Assembly (NCBI RefSeq): GCF_000711875.1 | Contig: NZ_JONM01000002.1 | Coordinates: 190,769-254,768, forward strand | From: Andreprevotia chitinilytica DSM 18519 | Lineage (GTDB): Bacteria > Pseudomonadota > Gammaproteobacteria > Burkholderiales > Chitinibacteraceae | Direction of reading: 5' to 3' | DNA length: 64,000 nt | Part shown: one piece after another, positions 43,642 through 51,299 of the stretch | Layout: each line of letters starts with the position of its first letter | Position numbering within the stretch: the first letter of the stretch is position 1 | Made by a program: the position numbers and the translations under genes | Notes under the pieces: generated by a model | Told to the model about the DNA's origin: nothing | The model's input: only the letters and a program-made list of their open reading frames with translations | Databases searched by the model: none

Positions 43642-43715
43642 TGGAGGCGGGGGTCGGAATCGAACCGGCATAGACGGATTTGCAATCCGCTGCATAACCA
43701 TTTTGCTACCCCGCC
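43642..43715 (-). tRNA. tRNA-Cys (GCA)
   Basis: The minus strand gives a 74-base cloverleaf with acceptor GGCGGGG/CCCCGCC, an anticodon loop TTGCAAA (anticodon GCA), a TTCGATT T-loop and an encoded CCA end. It is the third tRNA of the cluster. Confidence 0.96.
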
Positions 43716-43723
43716 GCGGGGTT

Positions 43724-43760
43724 AAAAAAAGGGAAATGCAGAACTGCGTTTCCCTTTTTT
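43724..43760 (-). terminator. Terminator-like hairpin inside the tRNA cluster
   Basis: AAAAAAGGGAAA and TTTCCCTTTTTT form a symmetric stem, extended by GCAG/CTGC, between tRNA-Gly and tRNA-Cys. A run of T follows on both strands. It may act as an attenuator or as an RNase processing signal. Confidence 0.7.
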
Positions 43761-43769
43761 TACTGCAAC

Positions 43770-43845
43770 TGGAGCGGGAGAAGAGTCTCGAACTCTCGAC
43801 CTCAACCTTGGCAAGGTTGCGCTCTACCAACTGAGCTACTCCCGC
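43770..43845 (-). tRNA. tRNA-Gly (GCC), copy 2
   Basis: The 76-base minus-strand gene has acceptor GCGGGAG/CTCCCGC, anticodon loop TTGCCAA (GCC), TTCGAGA in the T-arm and an encoded CCA. It is identical to the copy at 43877-43952. Confidence 0.97.
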
Positions 43846-43876
43846 ATGGAGTTTGCTGCAAGTGCACGAAGAAATA

Positions 43877-43952
43877 TGGAGCGGGAGAAGAGTCTCGAAC
43901 TCTCGACCTCAACCTTGGCAAGGTTGCGCTCTACCAACTGAGCTACTCCCGC
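43877..43952 (-). tRNA. tRNA-Gly (GCC), copy 1
   Basis: It is identical in sequence to the next copy, with anticodon GCC and encoded CCA. As the first gene of the minus-strand tRNA operon it lies about 24 bases after the predicted start of transcription. Confidence 0.97.
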
Positions 43953-43982
43953 ATCTGTCTTCGTGCTGCAACAGAGAGGCGC

Positions 43983-44011
43983 ATTATGGTGAGCCGCTCG
44001 TCGCCTGTCAA
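43983..44011 (-). promoter_or_regulatory. Promoter of the tRNA operon
   Basis: On the minus strand TTGACA (44011-44006) and CATAAT (43988-43983) are separated by exactly 17 bases and followed by the GC-rich discriminator GCGCC, as expected for a stable-RNA promoter under stringent control. Confidence 0.85.
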
Positions 44012-44202
44012 CACCGTCCTTGGAAAATTTTCTGTCGATGCTCCTAATTGCTTGAGCAAGCGTATAAAATCGTTGCCGTGGCGCTATCCGGTGGGATGCA
44101 TCGGATGCTTTTCGGTGCCACGTGTTGATGTCGTTGATCTCCTTTGGGAGGTCAGTTCCGGTTGCGGGATGAGCCCGCACCTTTATTGCATGGAGGAACC
44201 CC

Positions 44203-45120
44203 ATGTCCAAGAAAGTCGTTACGCTGGCGCATTACTATACCCAGCCCGAAATCCAGCAGATGGCCGACAAAGTCGGCGATAGCCTGGAACTCTCCCTCTA
44301 TGCCAAGGAATGCGGCGCGGACACTATCGTGTTCGCCGGTGTGCGTTTCATGGCAGAGACGGCCAAGATTCTCAATCCGAACGCCGAAGTGATCCTGCCG
44401 GATTCGCGTTCGACCTGTTCCCTCGTTACCCAGACCGATGTGAACGCGCTCAAGCAATGGCGCGAAGATCACGCCGATTACGTGCACGTGAGTTACATCA
44501 ACAGCTCGGCCGAGCACAAAGCGTTGTCCGACTGGATCGTGACCAGCCGCAATGTGGACGACATCATTGCCCACCTGTATGCGGACGGCAAAAAGGTCAT
44601 CTTCTCGCCCGATCGCAATATGGGCGCCTACCTCAACTTTCAGTACGACTACGGCATGCCCTTGTGGAGTGCCGTGTGCGAAGTGCACGACAAATTCAAT
44701 CAGGCCGCGCTGGATGAAGCCTTTGCCGGCGTGGCGGGTGCGAAGTACCTGATCGCTCACCCGGAATCGCCGCTGCCAGTGCTGCAGCAGGCCGATTACG
44801 TCGGCTCGACCAGCGGCATGTTGAACTGGATCAAGTCGTTCGATAAAGAGCCGGATGCGGTGATCTTCGTCGCCACCGAAGACGGCATCCTCTACAACAT
44901 GGGCCTGGCCCGGCCAGACCTGAACATCCAGCAAGCGCCGATCTATGCCGGTTGCCAGTGCAACCAGTGCCCGTACATGAAGATGAACAGCATCGAAGCG
45001 GTGAAGCGGGCGCAAGCCGGCGAGGGCACGCGCATCGACTATCTGACCGATGCGCAGATGGCAGCAGCCCGCTTGCCCATCGAGCGGATGCTGGAATTCT
45101 CGAAGCGCTACTACCAGTGA
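44203..45120 (+). CDS. nadA: Quinolinate synthase A
   Basis: The 305-residue protein condenses iminoaspartate with dihydroxyacetone phosphate to quinolinate for NAD synthesis. It has the AHYYTQPEIQQMADKVGDSL opening, SRSTCSLV (C72), VCEVHDK (C159) and CQCNQCPYMKMN (C251, C253, C256), which supply the three [4Fe-4S] ligands, and VATEDGILYNM. GGAGG lies well placed before the ATG. It is followed by a NadM-Nudix fusion, giving two NAD-related genes in a row. No nadB is adjacent. Confidence 0.92.
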   Translation: MSKKVVTLAHYYTQPEIQQMADKVGDSLELSLYAKECGADTIVFAGVRFMAETAKILNPNAEVILPDSRSTCSLVTQTDVNALKQWREDHADYVHVSYINSSAEHKALSDWIVTSRNVDDIIAHLYADGKKVIFSPDRNMGAYLNFQYDYGMPLWSAVCEVHDKFNQAALDEAFAGVAGAKYLIAHPESPLPVLQQADYVGSTSGMLNWIKSFDKEPDAVIFVATEDGILYNMGLARPDLNIQQAPIYAGCQCNQCPYMKMNSIEAVKRAQAGEGTRIDYLTDAQMAAARLPIERMLEFSKRYYQ

Positions 45121-45194
45121 TCAGTGAGGCGTGAGGTGTAAAAAATGAAGAATATCCTGCCTTTGCACCTCACCCCTTACTCCTCGCTCCTCAC
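45121..45194 (+). repeat. Hairpin element ahead of the nadM start
   Basis: GTGAGGCGTGAGGTG pairs partly with CACCTCAC and CTCGCTCCTCAC around an AT-rich loop. It fills the gap between nadA and the NadM-Nudix gene and ends about six bases before the ATG, where a Shine-Dalgarno would be expected but none is seen. A related element precedes dnaG. Confidence 0.7.
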
Positions 45195-45200
45195 GTGCGT

Positions 45201-46259
45201 ATGAAGTACGACTACCTCGTTTTCATCGGTCGCTTCCAGCCTGTGCACCTCGGTCATCTCAAGGTGATCGAGGCCGCATTGGCGCAGGCGGACAAGCTGA
45301 TCATCATTTGCGGCTCATCCCGCCAGGCCGTCAGCCCGCGGACCCCGTTCACATTTGCCGAGCGCGAAGAAATGCTGCGCGCTGCGCTGCCGGCCGAATG
45401 GCAGGAGCGGGTGTTCGTGGTGGGTTGCTCGGACCGGATGTACAACGATCAGCAATGGGTGACGGAGGTGCAAAACCTCGTCGACAAGGTGATTGCGGTC
45501 GATACCGCCAGCCTGGGCCATCGCGCCGCCGAATTCTGCGTTGGCCTCGTCGGCAGCAGTCACAACCGCAACAACTACTATCTCGAACTGTTCCCGCAAT
45601 GGCAGCGGCTGGAAGTGCCAGACGAACCGGGCATCGATGCGGCCCGGCTGCGTGATTGTTTTCTGGCCGAGGGCGGTGAGCATTTTGCTGAATGTGCCGA
45701 CAAGCTGCCGCCTGCTGTATACGCGTGGTTGCAGCGCTTCCGGCAAGGGGATGTCTACCCGCTGATTGCTGCCGAGCATCGCTATCTGCGCGACTTCCGC
45801 CAGCGCTGGGCCGCTGCGCCCTATCCGCCGACCTTCGTCACCGTTGATGCGGTGGTGATCCATTCCGGCCACATCTTGCTGGTGCGCCGGCATGGTATGC
45901 CGGGCAAGGGGCTATGGGCGCTGCCGGGGGGATTCGTCGATCAAGGCGAGCTGGTGCGTGATGCAGTCATTCGGGAGCTGAAGGAAGAAACGCGACTGAA
46001 GGTGCCTGCGCCGGTGCTGGCGGGTTCTATTCGTGCCAATCGCGTGTTCGACCACCCGCAACGCAGTCTGCGTGGCCGCACGATTACGCATGCGTTTCTG
46101 ATTGAGCTGGCCCCGACCGGTGAAGGGTTGCCCAAGGTACGCGGTGGGGATGACGCGGATCGCGCGTCCTGGGTGCCGCTCTTCGAATTCAGCCGGATGG
46201 AAACACAGTTGTTCGAAGACCACTTCTACATCGTGAACTGGTTTCTCGGGCAGATTTGA
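45201..46259 (+). CDS. Bifunctional NadM-type adenylyltransferase/Nudix hydrolase
   Basis: The 352-residue protein joins a nucleotidyltransferase domain (1-185; YDYLVFIGRFQPVHLGHL with the HxGH motif) to a Nudix domain (200-352; WALPGGFVDQGELVRDAVIR followed by ELKEETRL). It matches the known NMN adenylyltransferase/ADP-ribose pyrophosphatase fusion, which makes NAD from NMN and clears ADP-ribose. A GTG at 45195 is in frame; the ATG at 45201 is preferred. It lies downstream of nadA across a hairpin element. Confidence 0.9.
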   Translation: MKYDYLVFIGRFQPVHLGHLKVIEAALAQADKLIIICGSSRQAVSPRTPFTFAEREEMLRAALPAEWQERVFVVGCSDRMYNDQQWVTEVQNLVDKVIAVDTASLGHRAAEFCVGLVGSSHNRNNYYLELFPQWQRLEVPDEPGIDAARLRDCFLAEGGEHFAECADKLPPAVYAWLQRFRQGDVYPLIAAEHRYLRDFRQRWAAAPYPPTFVTVDAVVIHSGHILLVRRHGMPGKGLWALPGGFVDQGELVRDAVIRELKEETRLKVPAPVLAGSIRANRVFDHPQRSLRGRTITHAFLIELAPTGEGLPKVRGGDDADRASWVPLFEFSRMETQLFEDHFYIVNWFLGQI

Positions 46260-46270
46260 GCGGCATGCGG

Positions 46271-46303
46271 CGGCTTACGCAGCAGGCTGCTAACCCGCCC
46301 TAC
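46271..46303. repeat. Single arm of the GTAGGGCGGGTTA family
   Basis: TAACCCGCCCTAC at 46291-46303 is preceded by AGCAGGCTGC, as in the element at 1822-1917. It sits between the convergent nadM and pseudopilin genes. Confidence 0.7.
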
Positions 46304-46326
46304 GGTTCATTGTGGGCGAGCGATAC

Positions 46327-46839
46327 TTAGCGCCGCCCGCCGCCACCCGTCGGGTAATAGGCAAAGCGCCAGTCCTGAAAGGTGGTCTTGTCGTTGAAGC
46401 CGCTGTATTGGGTCGGGAAGTTACTCGTCTTGATCGGCTTGAGCGTCGACTTGCTGTAAACGCCGAGGAAGCCGCCATTCGGTCCACTCATGAGAACCCA
46501 GTCATCGCCAGTCATCGGGTCTTTGTAGGCGTGGCGCAAGTAATGTTTGGGGGTCGAGCTGCGGGGGTCTTGCACCAGATCGTTCAGCGTTTTGGGGTAT
46601 TGATTGCCGGCTTGCTCGGCATATGCCTTGATCGCGAGCCGGATCTGATCGCCCACGCGGAGCAGTTCTTCTTCATGCGCACGCTGGATCTTGGTTTTCC
46701 ACACGTCGCCGACTTCACTCAGATAGATGGCCATCACCAGCACCATCATCAGCGCCCAGAGATAGGCGAAACCCTGCTGGTTCGGACGCATGCCCTGTTG
46801 GCGGGAGATCGCGCTAGAGCGAGTTGAAAGCCTGGCCAT
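46327..46839 (-). CDS. Pseudopilin-like protein lacking Glu5
   Basis: The 170-residue protein has a prepilin-type leader ending PNQQG, then FAYLWALMMVLVMAIYL. Cleavage after Gly would leave Phe1, but position 5 is Trp instead of the conserved Glu. The globular part has PMTGDDWVLM and a glycine-rich end (PTGGGGRR). It is the last gene of the secretion operon and overlaps the preceding pseudopilin gene. A shorter start at 46791 is possible. Confidence 0.72.
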   Translation of the reverse strand: MARLSTRSSAISRQQGMRPNQQGFAYLWALMMVLVMAIYLSEVGDVWKTKIQRAHEEELLRVGDQIRLAIKAYAEQAGNQYPKTLNDLVQDPRSSTPKHYLRHAYKDPMTGDDWVLMSGPNGGFLGVYSKSTLKPIKTSNFPTQYSGFNDKTTFQDWRFAYYPTGGGGRR

Positions 46840-47188
46840 CGCTGCCGTTTCCGTCTGCGCCGCTTTTCACGTCATATACGCCAGTGCCGCCTTCCGGCGC
46901 GATGATCTTCCATGAATCGCGCCGCCCGGTGATCGGGTCGAGCGGCACTTCGCGCAGATAGTGCTTGCTGACCAGCTCGTCCAGATCGGTCGGGTAGTGG
47001 CCGGTGTCGGCATAGAACTTGTCCACCGCATCGCGCATGGCGACGAGGTTGTGCTTGAGCACGGTTTCCGCGGCGCGATCGGTCTGCTGGAAGTAGCGCG
47101 GCACGACCAGCGTCAGCAGACTGGCCATGATGGCGAGCACGACCAGGAGTTCGATCAGGGTGAAGCCGCGAGGGCGGTGGCGGGGCAT
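46814..47188 (-). CDS. Type II/MSHA-like pseudopilin
   Basis: This 124-residue protein has the classical class III leader and helix, PRGFTLIELLVVLAIMASLL, with Gly-1, Phe1 and Glu5. It continues with YADTGHYPTDLDELV and PLDPITGRRDSWKII, a GspG-like calcium-loop region without the full GspG C-terminus. It is a minor pseudopilin of the operon, sharing coding sequence with the next gene by 26 bases. A prepilin peptidase encoded elsewhere should process it. Confidence 0.87.
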   Translation of the reverse strand: MPRHRPRGFTLIELLVVLAIMASLLTLVVPRYFQQTDRAAETVLKHNLVAMRDAVDKFYADTGHYPTDLDELVSKHYLREVPLDPITGRRDSWKIIAPEGGTGVYDVKSGADGNGSDGQAFNSL

Positions 47189-47194
47189 GATGTC

Positions 47195-47680
47195 TTACCA
47201 GTTGCGATAGGGGATGCCGTTCAGGCCTACCCCGGTGGAATACGAATAGACATCGTACACGTCGCGCCCTTCGGCTGGCGTATCCGCCGGGCTGGCGTAG
47301 CTGCGCTGGCCCCAGGTTTCCTCGTCAAGCTTGCTGGCGCAATCACAGAAGGGATCGCGTGGAATCCGCCGCAGGAAGTAGATCTTCTTGCCGGTCGGGT
47401 CCTTGGCATCCTTGATGCCATCGACCAGCACTTTCAGCGTGGGCGGATAACCGGTTTCATCGAGCGATTTGGTGACGCGACCATCGTCGACAGCCTGTTT
47501 GTAGGCGTCGATGCCGGAGCGAATCTGCCACAGCGCCTGGCGCAATTGCTCCTCGCGATTGCGCGTGGCGGCGATCTGCGACAAGGGCAGGGCGACGGAC
47601 GCCAGCACGGCGAGGATGGTCAGGGTGACCATCAGCTCGATCAGCGTAAAGCCGCGCTGACATAGGCCGTGCCGGGGCAT
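47195..47680 (-). CDS. Type II/MSHA-like pseudopilin
   Basis: The 161-residue protein has the leader and helix CQRGFTLIELMVTLTILAVL with Glu5 and a long amphipathic helix, then RRIPRDPFCDCA and TGVGLNGIPYRNW. It resembles GspG/GspH-type minor pseudopilins. The start at 47680 precedes the leader; the longer frame runs back into the secretin gene. It lies 16 bases after the secretin stop. Confidence 0.87.
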   Translation of the reverse strand: MPRHGLCQRGFTLIELMVTLTILAVLASVALPLSQIAATRNREEQLRQALWQIRSGIDAYKQAVDDGRVTKSLDETGYPPTLKVLVDGIKDAKDPTGKKIYFLRRIPRDPFCDCASKLDEETWGQRSYASPADTPAEGRDVYDVYSYSTGVGLNGIPYRNW

Positions 47681-47696
47681 CTTCGCGCTCACCGGA

Positions 47697-49652
47697 TCAA
47701 TGCCGGCCCATGCTGGCGCGCGGGATTGGCGTGGTTTCGCCCTGCGGTTGCGGCGCCGGCTGCGGAGCAGGTTGTGGTACGGGTTGCTGGTCGACCGGCA
47801 TGGGCGCCGGTGCCGGCGCGCCGTTGGCGTTGCTGGTGACGTTGACGGTCGAGGTGTCACGCAGTCGCAGCGGTTCGGTGGTCAGCTGGCCGTCGGTGCC
47901 GCTGTTGAAGTTGGTGATGTAACCGCTCGGCGTGGGCAGGTTGCGGACGACGCGTGGGGTGATCATCAACACCAGTTCGGTGCGGTCGCTTTCGTTTGAT
48001 TTGGAGCCGAAAATGCGATCCAGAATCGGGAGTTCACCCAGGCCTGGGATCGCGGAGCCGCTACCTTGCTCATTACGCTGCAACAGGCCGGCGAGTACCT
48101 GCGTTTCACCATCATGCGCGCTCATATTGGTTTCGGCGCGACGGGTGCCGATGGTGTAGGTCACGGTGCCTGAATTGGTCTTGCTCTTGTCGGTGATGCT
48201 GGACACTTCCAGCGTCAGCTTGACCGAGATATCCGCGTCCTGCGTGAGCGTGGGTTCGACATTCAGCGTCAGGCCGACATCCTGATAGGTGACCGATTCA
48301 CTGGTGACCCCATTGGATACCGTGGTGGTGACGACTGGCACGCGATTACCGATCAGGATCTTGGCCTTGTCACGGTTCTTGACGCGAATCTTCGGGTTGG
48401 CCAAGACATTGGTGTTGCCCTTCTGATGCAGCATATTGGCTGTGATCGTTGGTGTGCCGAGATTGACGAGGGCGTTGGTGCTGTTCAGGTGGCGCAATTC
48501 GCTCAGCGTCATCACGCCTGGATTGAACGTGCCGGCTACGCCTGAGGCATTGCCGCTGGCCGTGAAGCCGCCGATATTCGCTGTCACGCTGCCCGGGTAC
48601 TGGATACCGAGGTTCAGCAAATCGGTGCTGTTGACCTCCAGCACTTCCACATCGAGTACCACTTCCGATTGCGGCAGGTCTTGCGCGGCGATCAGGCGTT
48701 CGGCCACGGCGATGGCTTCCGGCGTGTCACGCATCACCAGCATGTTCAGGCGCTCGTCGATATAGACGTCACGGGTCTTCACCATTTGCTTGATCATCGC
48801 CAGCACTTGCTTGGGGTCGGCGTTGGACAAGTAGAAGGTGCGCATCACCAGATCCTTGTAGTCGCGATCCTTATCGGGCCGCTTCGGATAGATCAGGATG
48901 GTGTTGTCGTTGAGGATCTTCTTGTCGAGCTGGTTGGTGGTCAGCAACAGGTTGATCACGTCTTCGACCGTCGTATCGCGGGCGTAGATCGTGGTGCGCA
49001 AGGTGGAGGGCACATCGCGGTCGAAGATGAAGTTGACCTTGCCGATGCGGGAAATGATGTCGAACACGCTGAAAATCGCCTGATCGCGGAATTGCAGCGA
49101 GATGGGGCTTTTCAGGGTTTGCGCCAGCGCCGGTTTCAGGCTCGCCTCACGCGATTTGCGCTGCTCCAGATCGTCTTTCAGCTGCACGGCGCCAATATGG
49201 CGCGGGTTTTCGCCGATGATCTGCCGGGCGATGTCGAGCGCTTCGTCCGGCTTGGTGTCCTTGATCGAGCGGGCGTACTTGAGCATCGAATCCTGTTTGA
49301 CCTGCGATTCGATCGTGCGCAGGCCTTCCTTGGCGCGCAGGTTGCTCGGGTCATAGACGAGGATCTGCTGATAGTTGACGAGCGCCTTGGCCAAGCCGTC
49401 GCTGGTGCCGCTGGCGCGGCCATCGTCGGCCTCCTTCTGTAGCCGTGTCACGTAGATATCGATCTGGCGCTGATAGCTGGCGCGCAGGGCGATGTCTTCC
49501 GGGTCATTTTTCAGCGCATTCTGCAGCGTGCTGATGCCGGAGGCGGTTTCGCCTTGCTGGATCTGCCGCGCGGACTGCTTGCGTGCCAATTCGGATGCAC
49601 AGCCTGCCAGCAGGCCGATGAAAATGACGGTCATGGTCAACGCGCGTTTCAC
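47697..49652 (-). CDS. gspD: Lipoprotein secretin (GspD/MshL-like)
   Basis: The 651-residue outer-membrane secretin begins VKRALTMTVIFIGLLAGC with a lipobox. It has an N-terminal helical repeat region (about 20-165), N0/N1-type domains (FRDQAIFSVFDIISRIGKVN; ADPKQVLAMIKQMVKTRDVY) and the C-terminal channel domain (VPVVTTTVSNG, YQDVGLTLNVEP, RTELVLMITPRVV) plus a Pro/Gln tail. The GTG at 49652 has AGGAGG at perfect distance and overlaps the upstream stop (GTGA), so I choose it over ATG 49634. Confidence 0.9.
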   Translation of the reverse strand: MKRALTMTVIFIGLLAGCASELARKQSARQIQQGETASGISTLQNALKNDPEDIALRASYQRQIDIYVTRLQKEADDGRASGTSDGLAKALVNYQQILVYDPSNLRAKEGLRTIESQVKQDSMLKYARSIKDTKPDEALDIARQIIGENPRHIGAVQLKDDLEQRKSREASLKPALAQTLKSPISLQFRDQAIFSVFDIISRIGKVNFIFDRDVPSTLRTTIYARDTTVEDVINLLLTTNQLDKKILNDNTILIYPKRPDKDRDYKDLVMRTFYLSNADPKQVLAMIKQMVKTRDVYIDERLNMLVMRDTPEAIAVAERLIAAQDLPQSEVVLDVEVLEVNSTDLLNLGIQYPGSVTANIGGFTASGNASGVAGTFNPGVMTLSELRHLNSTNALVNLGTPTITANMLHQKGNTNVLANPKIRVKNRDKAKILIGNRVPVVTTTVSNGVTSESVTYQDVGLTLNVEPTLTQDADISVKLTLEVSSITDKSKTNSGTVTYTIGTRRAETNMSAHDGETQVLAGLLQRNEQGSGSAIPGLGELPILDRIFGSKSNESDRTELVLMITPRVVRNLPTPSGYITNFNSGTDGQLTTEPLRLRDTSTVNVTSNANGAPAPAPMPVDQQPVPQPAPQPAPQPQGETTPIPRASMGRH

Positions 49653-50248
49653 GGCGTTCCTCCTATCGGCAGCACTTGCTGCTGATTCAACGGCATAAAG
49701 GTAAACACGATCTGTTGTCGTGTGACTTGTTCTACGCGATAGACGCCAAGCAGCGTCTCGCCTTGCTGGACGCGCCCCAGTGCTTCGCAGCGGGTGCAAA
49801 CAACGTACTGCTGGCCGCCGGCTTCAAGCACGATCTCGTCAACGCCCTTGGTGTGCCAGGTGGCGACGATGTTGAACGGCAGCGGTGGCGCAACCGGCAC
49901 CGGGGTAGGGGTCGGTTTGGCTGGCGGCGGGGGTGGAGGCGGTGTCGGCGCCCAGGTTTGCTTCGGAAACAGGCTGACTTCGCTTGCATCCGATGCGGAT
50001 TTTGTCTTGGAGACCACGCTGCGGGCCGTGCGGCTCGCCGAGCTTGCGACGCCTGAAGCTGTGCCGGTGGCTGCCTCAGCGGCTTCGCTGGCTATTTCTT
50101 CGGCCGCTGGAACGGAGGCCGGGGCCAAGCGGCCGCTGCGGGCACGGGTCTGCAGTTGTGGCTGCTCCTCATCGTGACTTTTCCACCAACTGTAGCCCAC
50201 CAGAACCAAGGTAATGGCCAGGACGATTTGCAATGGACGGGACAACAT
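49649..50248 (-). CDS. PilP/MshK/GspC-like inner-membrane protein
   Basis: The 199-residue protein has an N-terminal helix (about 5-21), an Ala/Ser-rich and Pro-rich linker (TPPPPPPPAKPTPTPVPVA) and a C-terminal domain (LPFNIVATWHTKGVDEIVL, LLGVYRVEQVTRQQIVF) resembling the homology region of GspC or PilP/MshK. It should connect the inner-membrane assembly to the secretin encoded next. Stop and start codons overlap. Confidence 0.78.
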   Translation of the reverse strand: MLSRPLQIVLAITLVLVGYSWWKSHDEEQPQLQTRARSGRLAPASVPAAEEIASEAAEAATGTASGVASSASRTARSVVSKTKSASDASEVSLFPKQTWAPTPPPPPPPAKPTPTPVPVAPPLPFNIVATWHTKGVDEIVLEAGGQQYVVCTRCEALGRVQQGETLLGVYRVEQVTRQQIVFTFMPLNQQQVLPIGGTP

Positions 50249-50775
50249 TACGGCGTCTCCGTCAGGTAGCTGAGTTGGATCTGTGCCGCCAAGGTTTCCT
50301 CGGCAATCTGTGTGCGACCGACCGAGAACGTCTCGACGCGTACGCCTGGGATTTTCTCGATGTCGGCCACGAAGGCGCGCAGGTCGGCGTAGCTGCCGGT
50401 GGCGGGGAACTGCACGCCATAGCGCAACAAGTGGCCGGCACCTTCCGGGCTCGATTTGTAGTCGGTTTGCGGCACGATCAGCTTGTGATCTTGCGATAGC
50501 TTGGCCAGCTCACGCAGGAAATCGGTAAAGCTGCCAGCGTGGCGCAGCGGGGCAAGCGCAGCCAGGCTGGATGCCCCACTGGCGGCGGGATGGGCGAGCT
50601 TGGCGGCTTCTGCATCGACGGTTTCTTCGCGCCGGTCGAGATCATGCTCGATCGGTTTCACTTTCTGCAGCCAGATGAGCCCGGCAGCCACCAGCAGTGC
50701 CGCGCCGACAAAACCGAGGATGCCGGTATAGCGGGGCCATTTGCGCAGCAGCCAAAGCAGTTGTTGCTGCTTCAT
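50248..50775 (-). CDS. PilO/MshJ/GspM-like protein
   Basis: The 175-residue protein has a membrane helix (about 19-37), a short coiled region (IEHDLDRREETVDAEAAKL) and a ferredoxin-like domain (FTDFLRELAKLSQDHKL, GSYADLRAFVADIEKIPGVR). This layout is that of PilO/GspM, which pairs with a PilN/GspL partner in the inner membrane. It overlaps both neighbours by a few bases. Confidence 0.82.
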   Translation of the reverse strand: MKQQQLLWLLRKWPRYTGILGFVGAALLVAAGLIWLQKVKPIEHDLDRREETVDAEAAKLAHPAASGASSLAALAPLRHAGSFTDFLRELAKLSQDHKLIVPQTDYKSSPEGAGHLLRYGVQFPATGSYADLRAFVADIEKIPGVRVETFSVGRTQIAEETLAAQIQLSYLTETP

Positions 50776-51299
50776 CGCGGCGCTCCTTTCAGGAAGACTT
50801 CCAGCCCGGCCTGCGTGGGCTTGAACGGATCATTCTGCTTGACCGATTGGCGGGCCAGGACCACGCGCTGGATATTCGGGTTACGCGTGAGTGCATCGAT
50901 CAGCTCGAGCAGATCGTCTGCCCGTCGGGCTTCCAGCTCCAGCTTGACGTCATGGTCGGTCGGGCTCAGTTCGAGGCGGGTCAAGCCGATATCGCGCGTC
51001 CAGGCGCTTTCGATGACCTCCAACGCGGGCAGGGCGCTTACTTGCTGGGCACGGCGGATGGCGGCGAGCTTCTCGTCGGCCGGTTTTTCCTTTTGCGCTT
51101 CCTGTTGCTTGTATTGCTGCTGCTTCTTTTTCCAGGCGAGGTCGGTTTCGGTGGTTTCGATCTGTTGGCGACGTTGGGTGACGACGTCTTGCTGCACTGC
51201 TACCCACATCAAGGCGACCACGCCCGCCGTGACCAGGGCAAGCCCGATCCAGGGGGTAGGTTTGGCGACGCGGTGAAAATCAAGCTGCATGAGTTGCAT
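50772..51299 (-). CDS. PilN-like protein
   Basis: This 175-residue protein has a short cytoplasmic N-terminus with MQLDFHRV, a helix (about 17-36), a long Gln/Lys-rich coiled coil (TDLAWKKKQQQYKQQEAQKE) and a periplasmic ferredoxin-like domain (DVKLELEARRADDLLELIDA). It fits PilN or the C-terminal part of GspL. It overlaps the preceding gene by 20 bases, indicating translational coupling. Confidence 0.8.
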   Translation of the reverse strand: MQLMQLDFHRVAKPTPWIGLALVTAGVVALMWVAVQQDVVTQRRQQIETTETDLAWKKKQQQYKQQEAQKEKPADEKLAAIRRAQQVSALPALEVIESAWTRDIGLTRLELSPTDHDVKLELEARRADDLLELIDALTRNPNIQRVVLARQSVKQNDPFKPTQAGLEVFLKGAPR

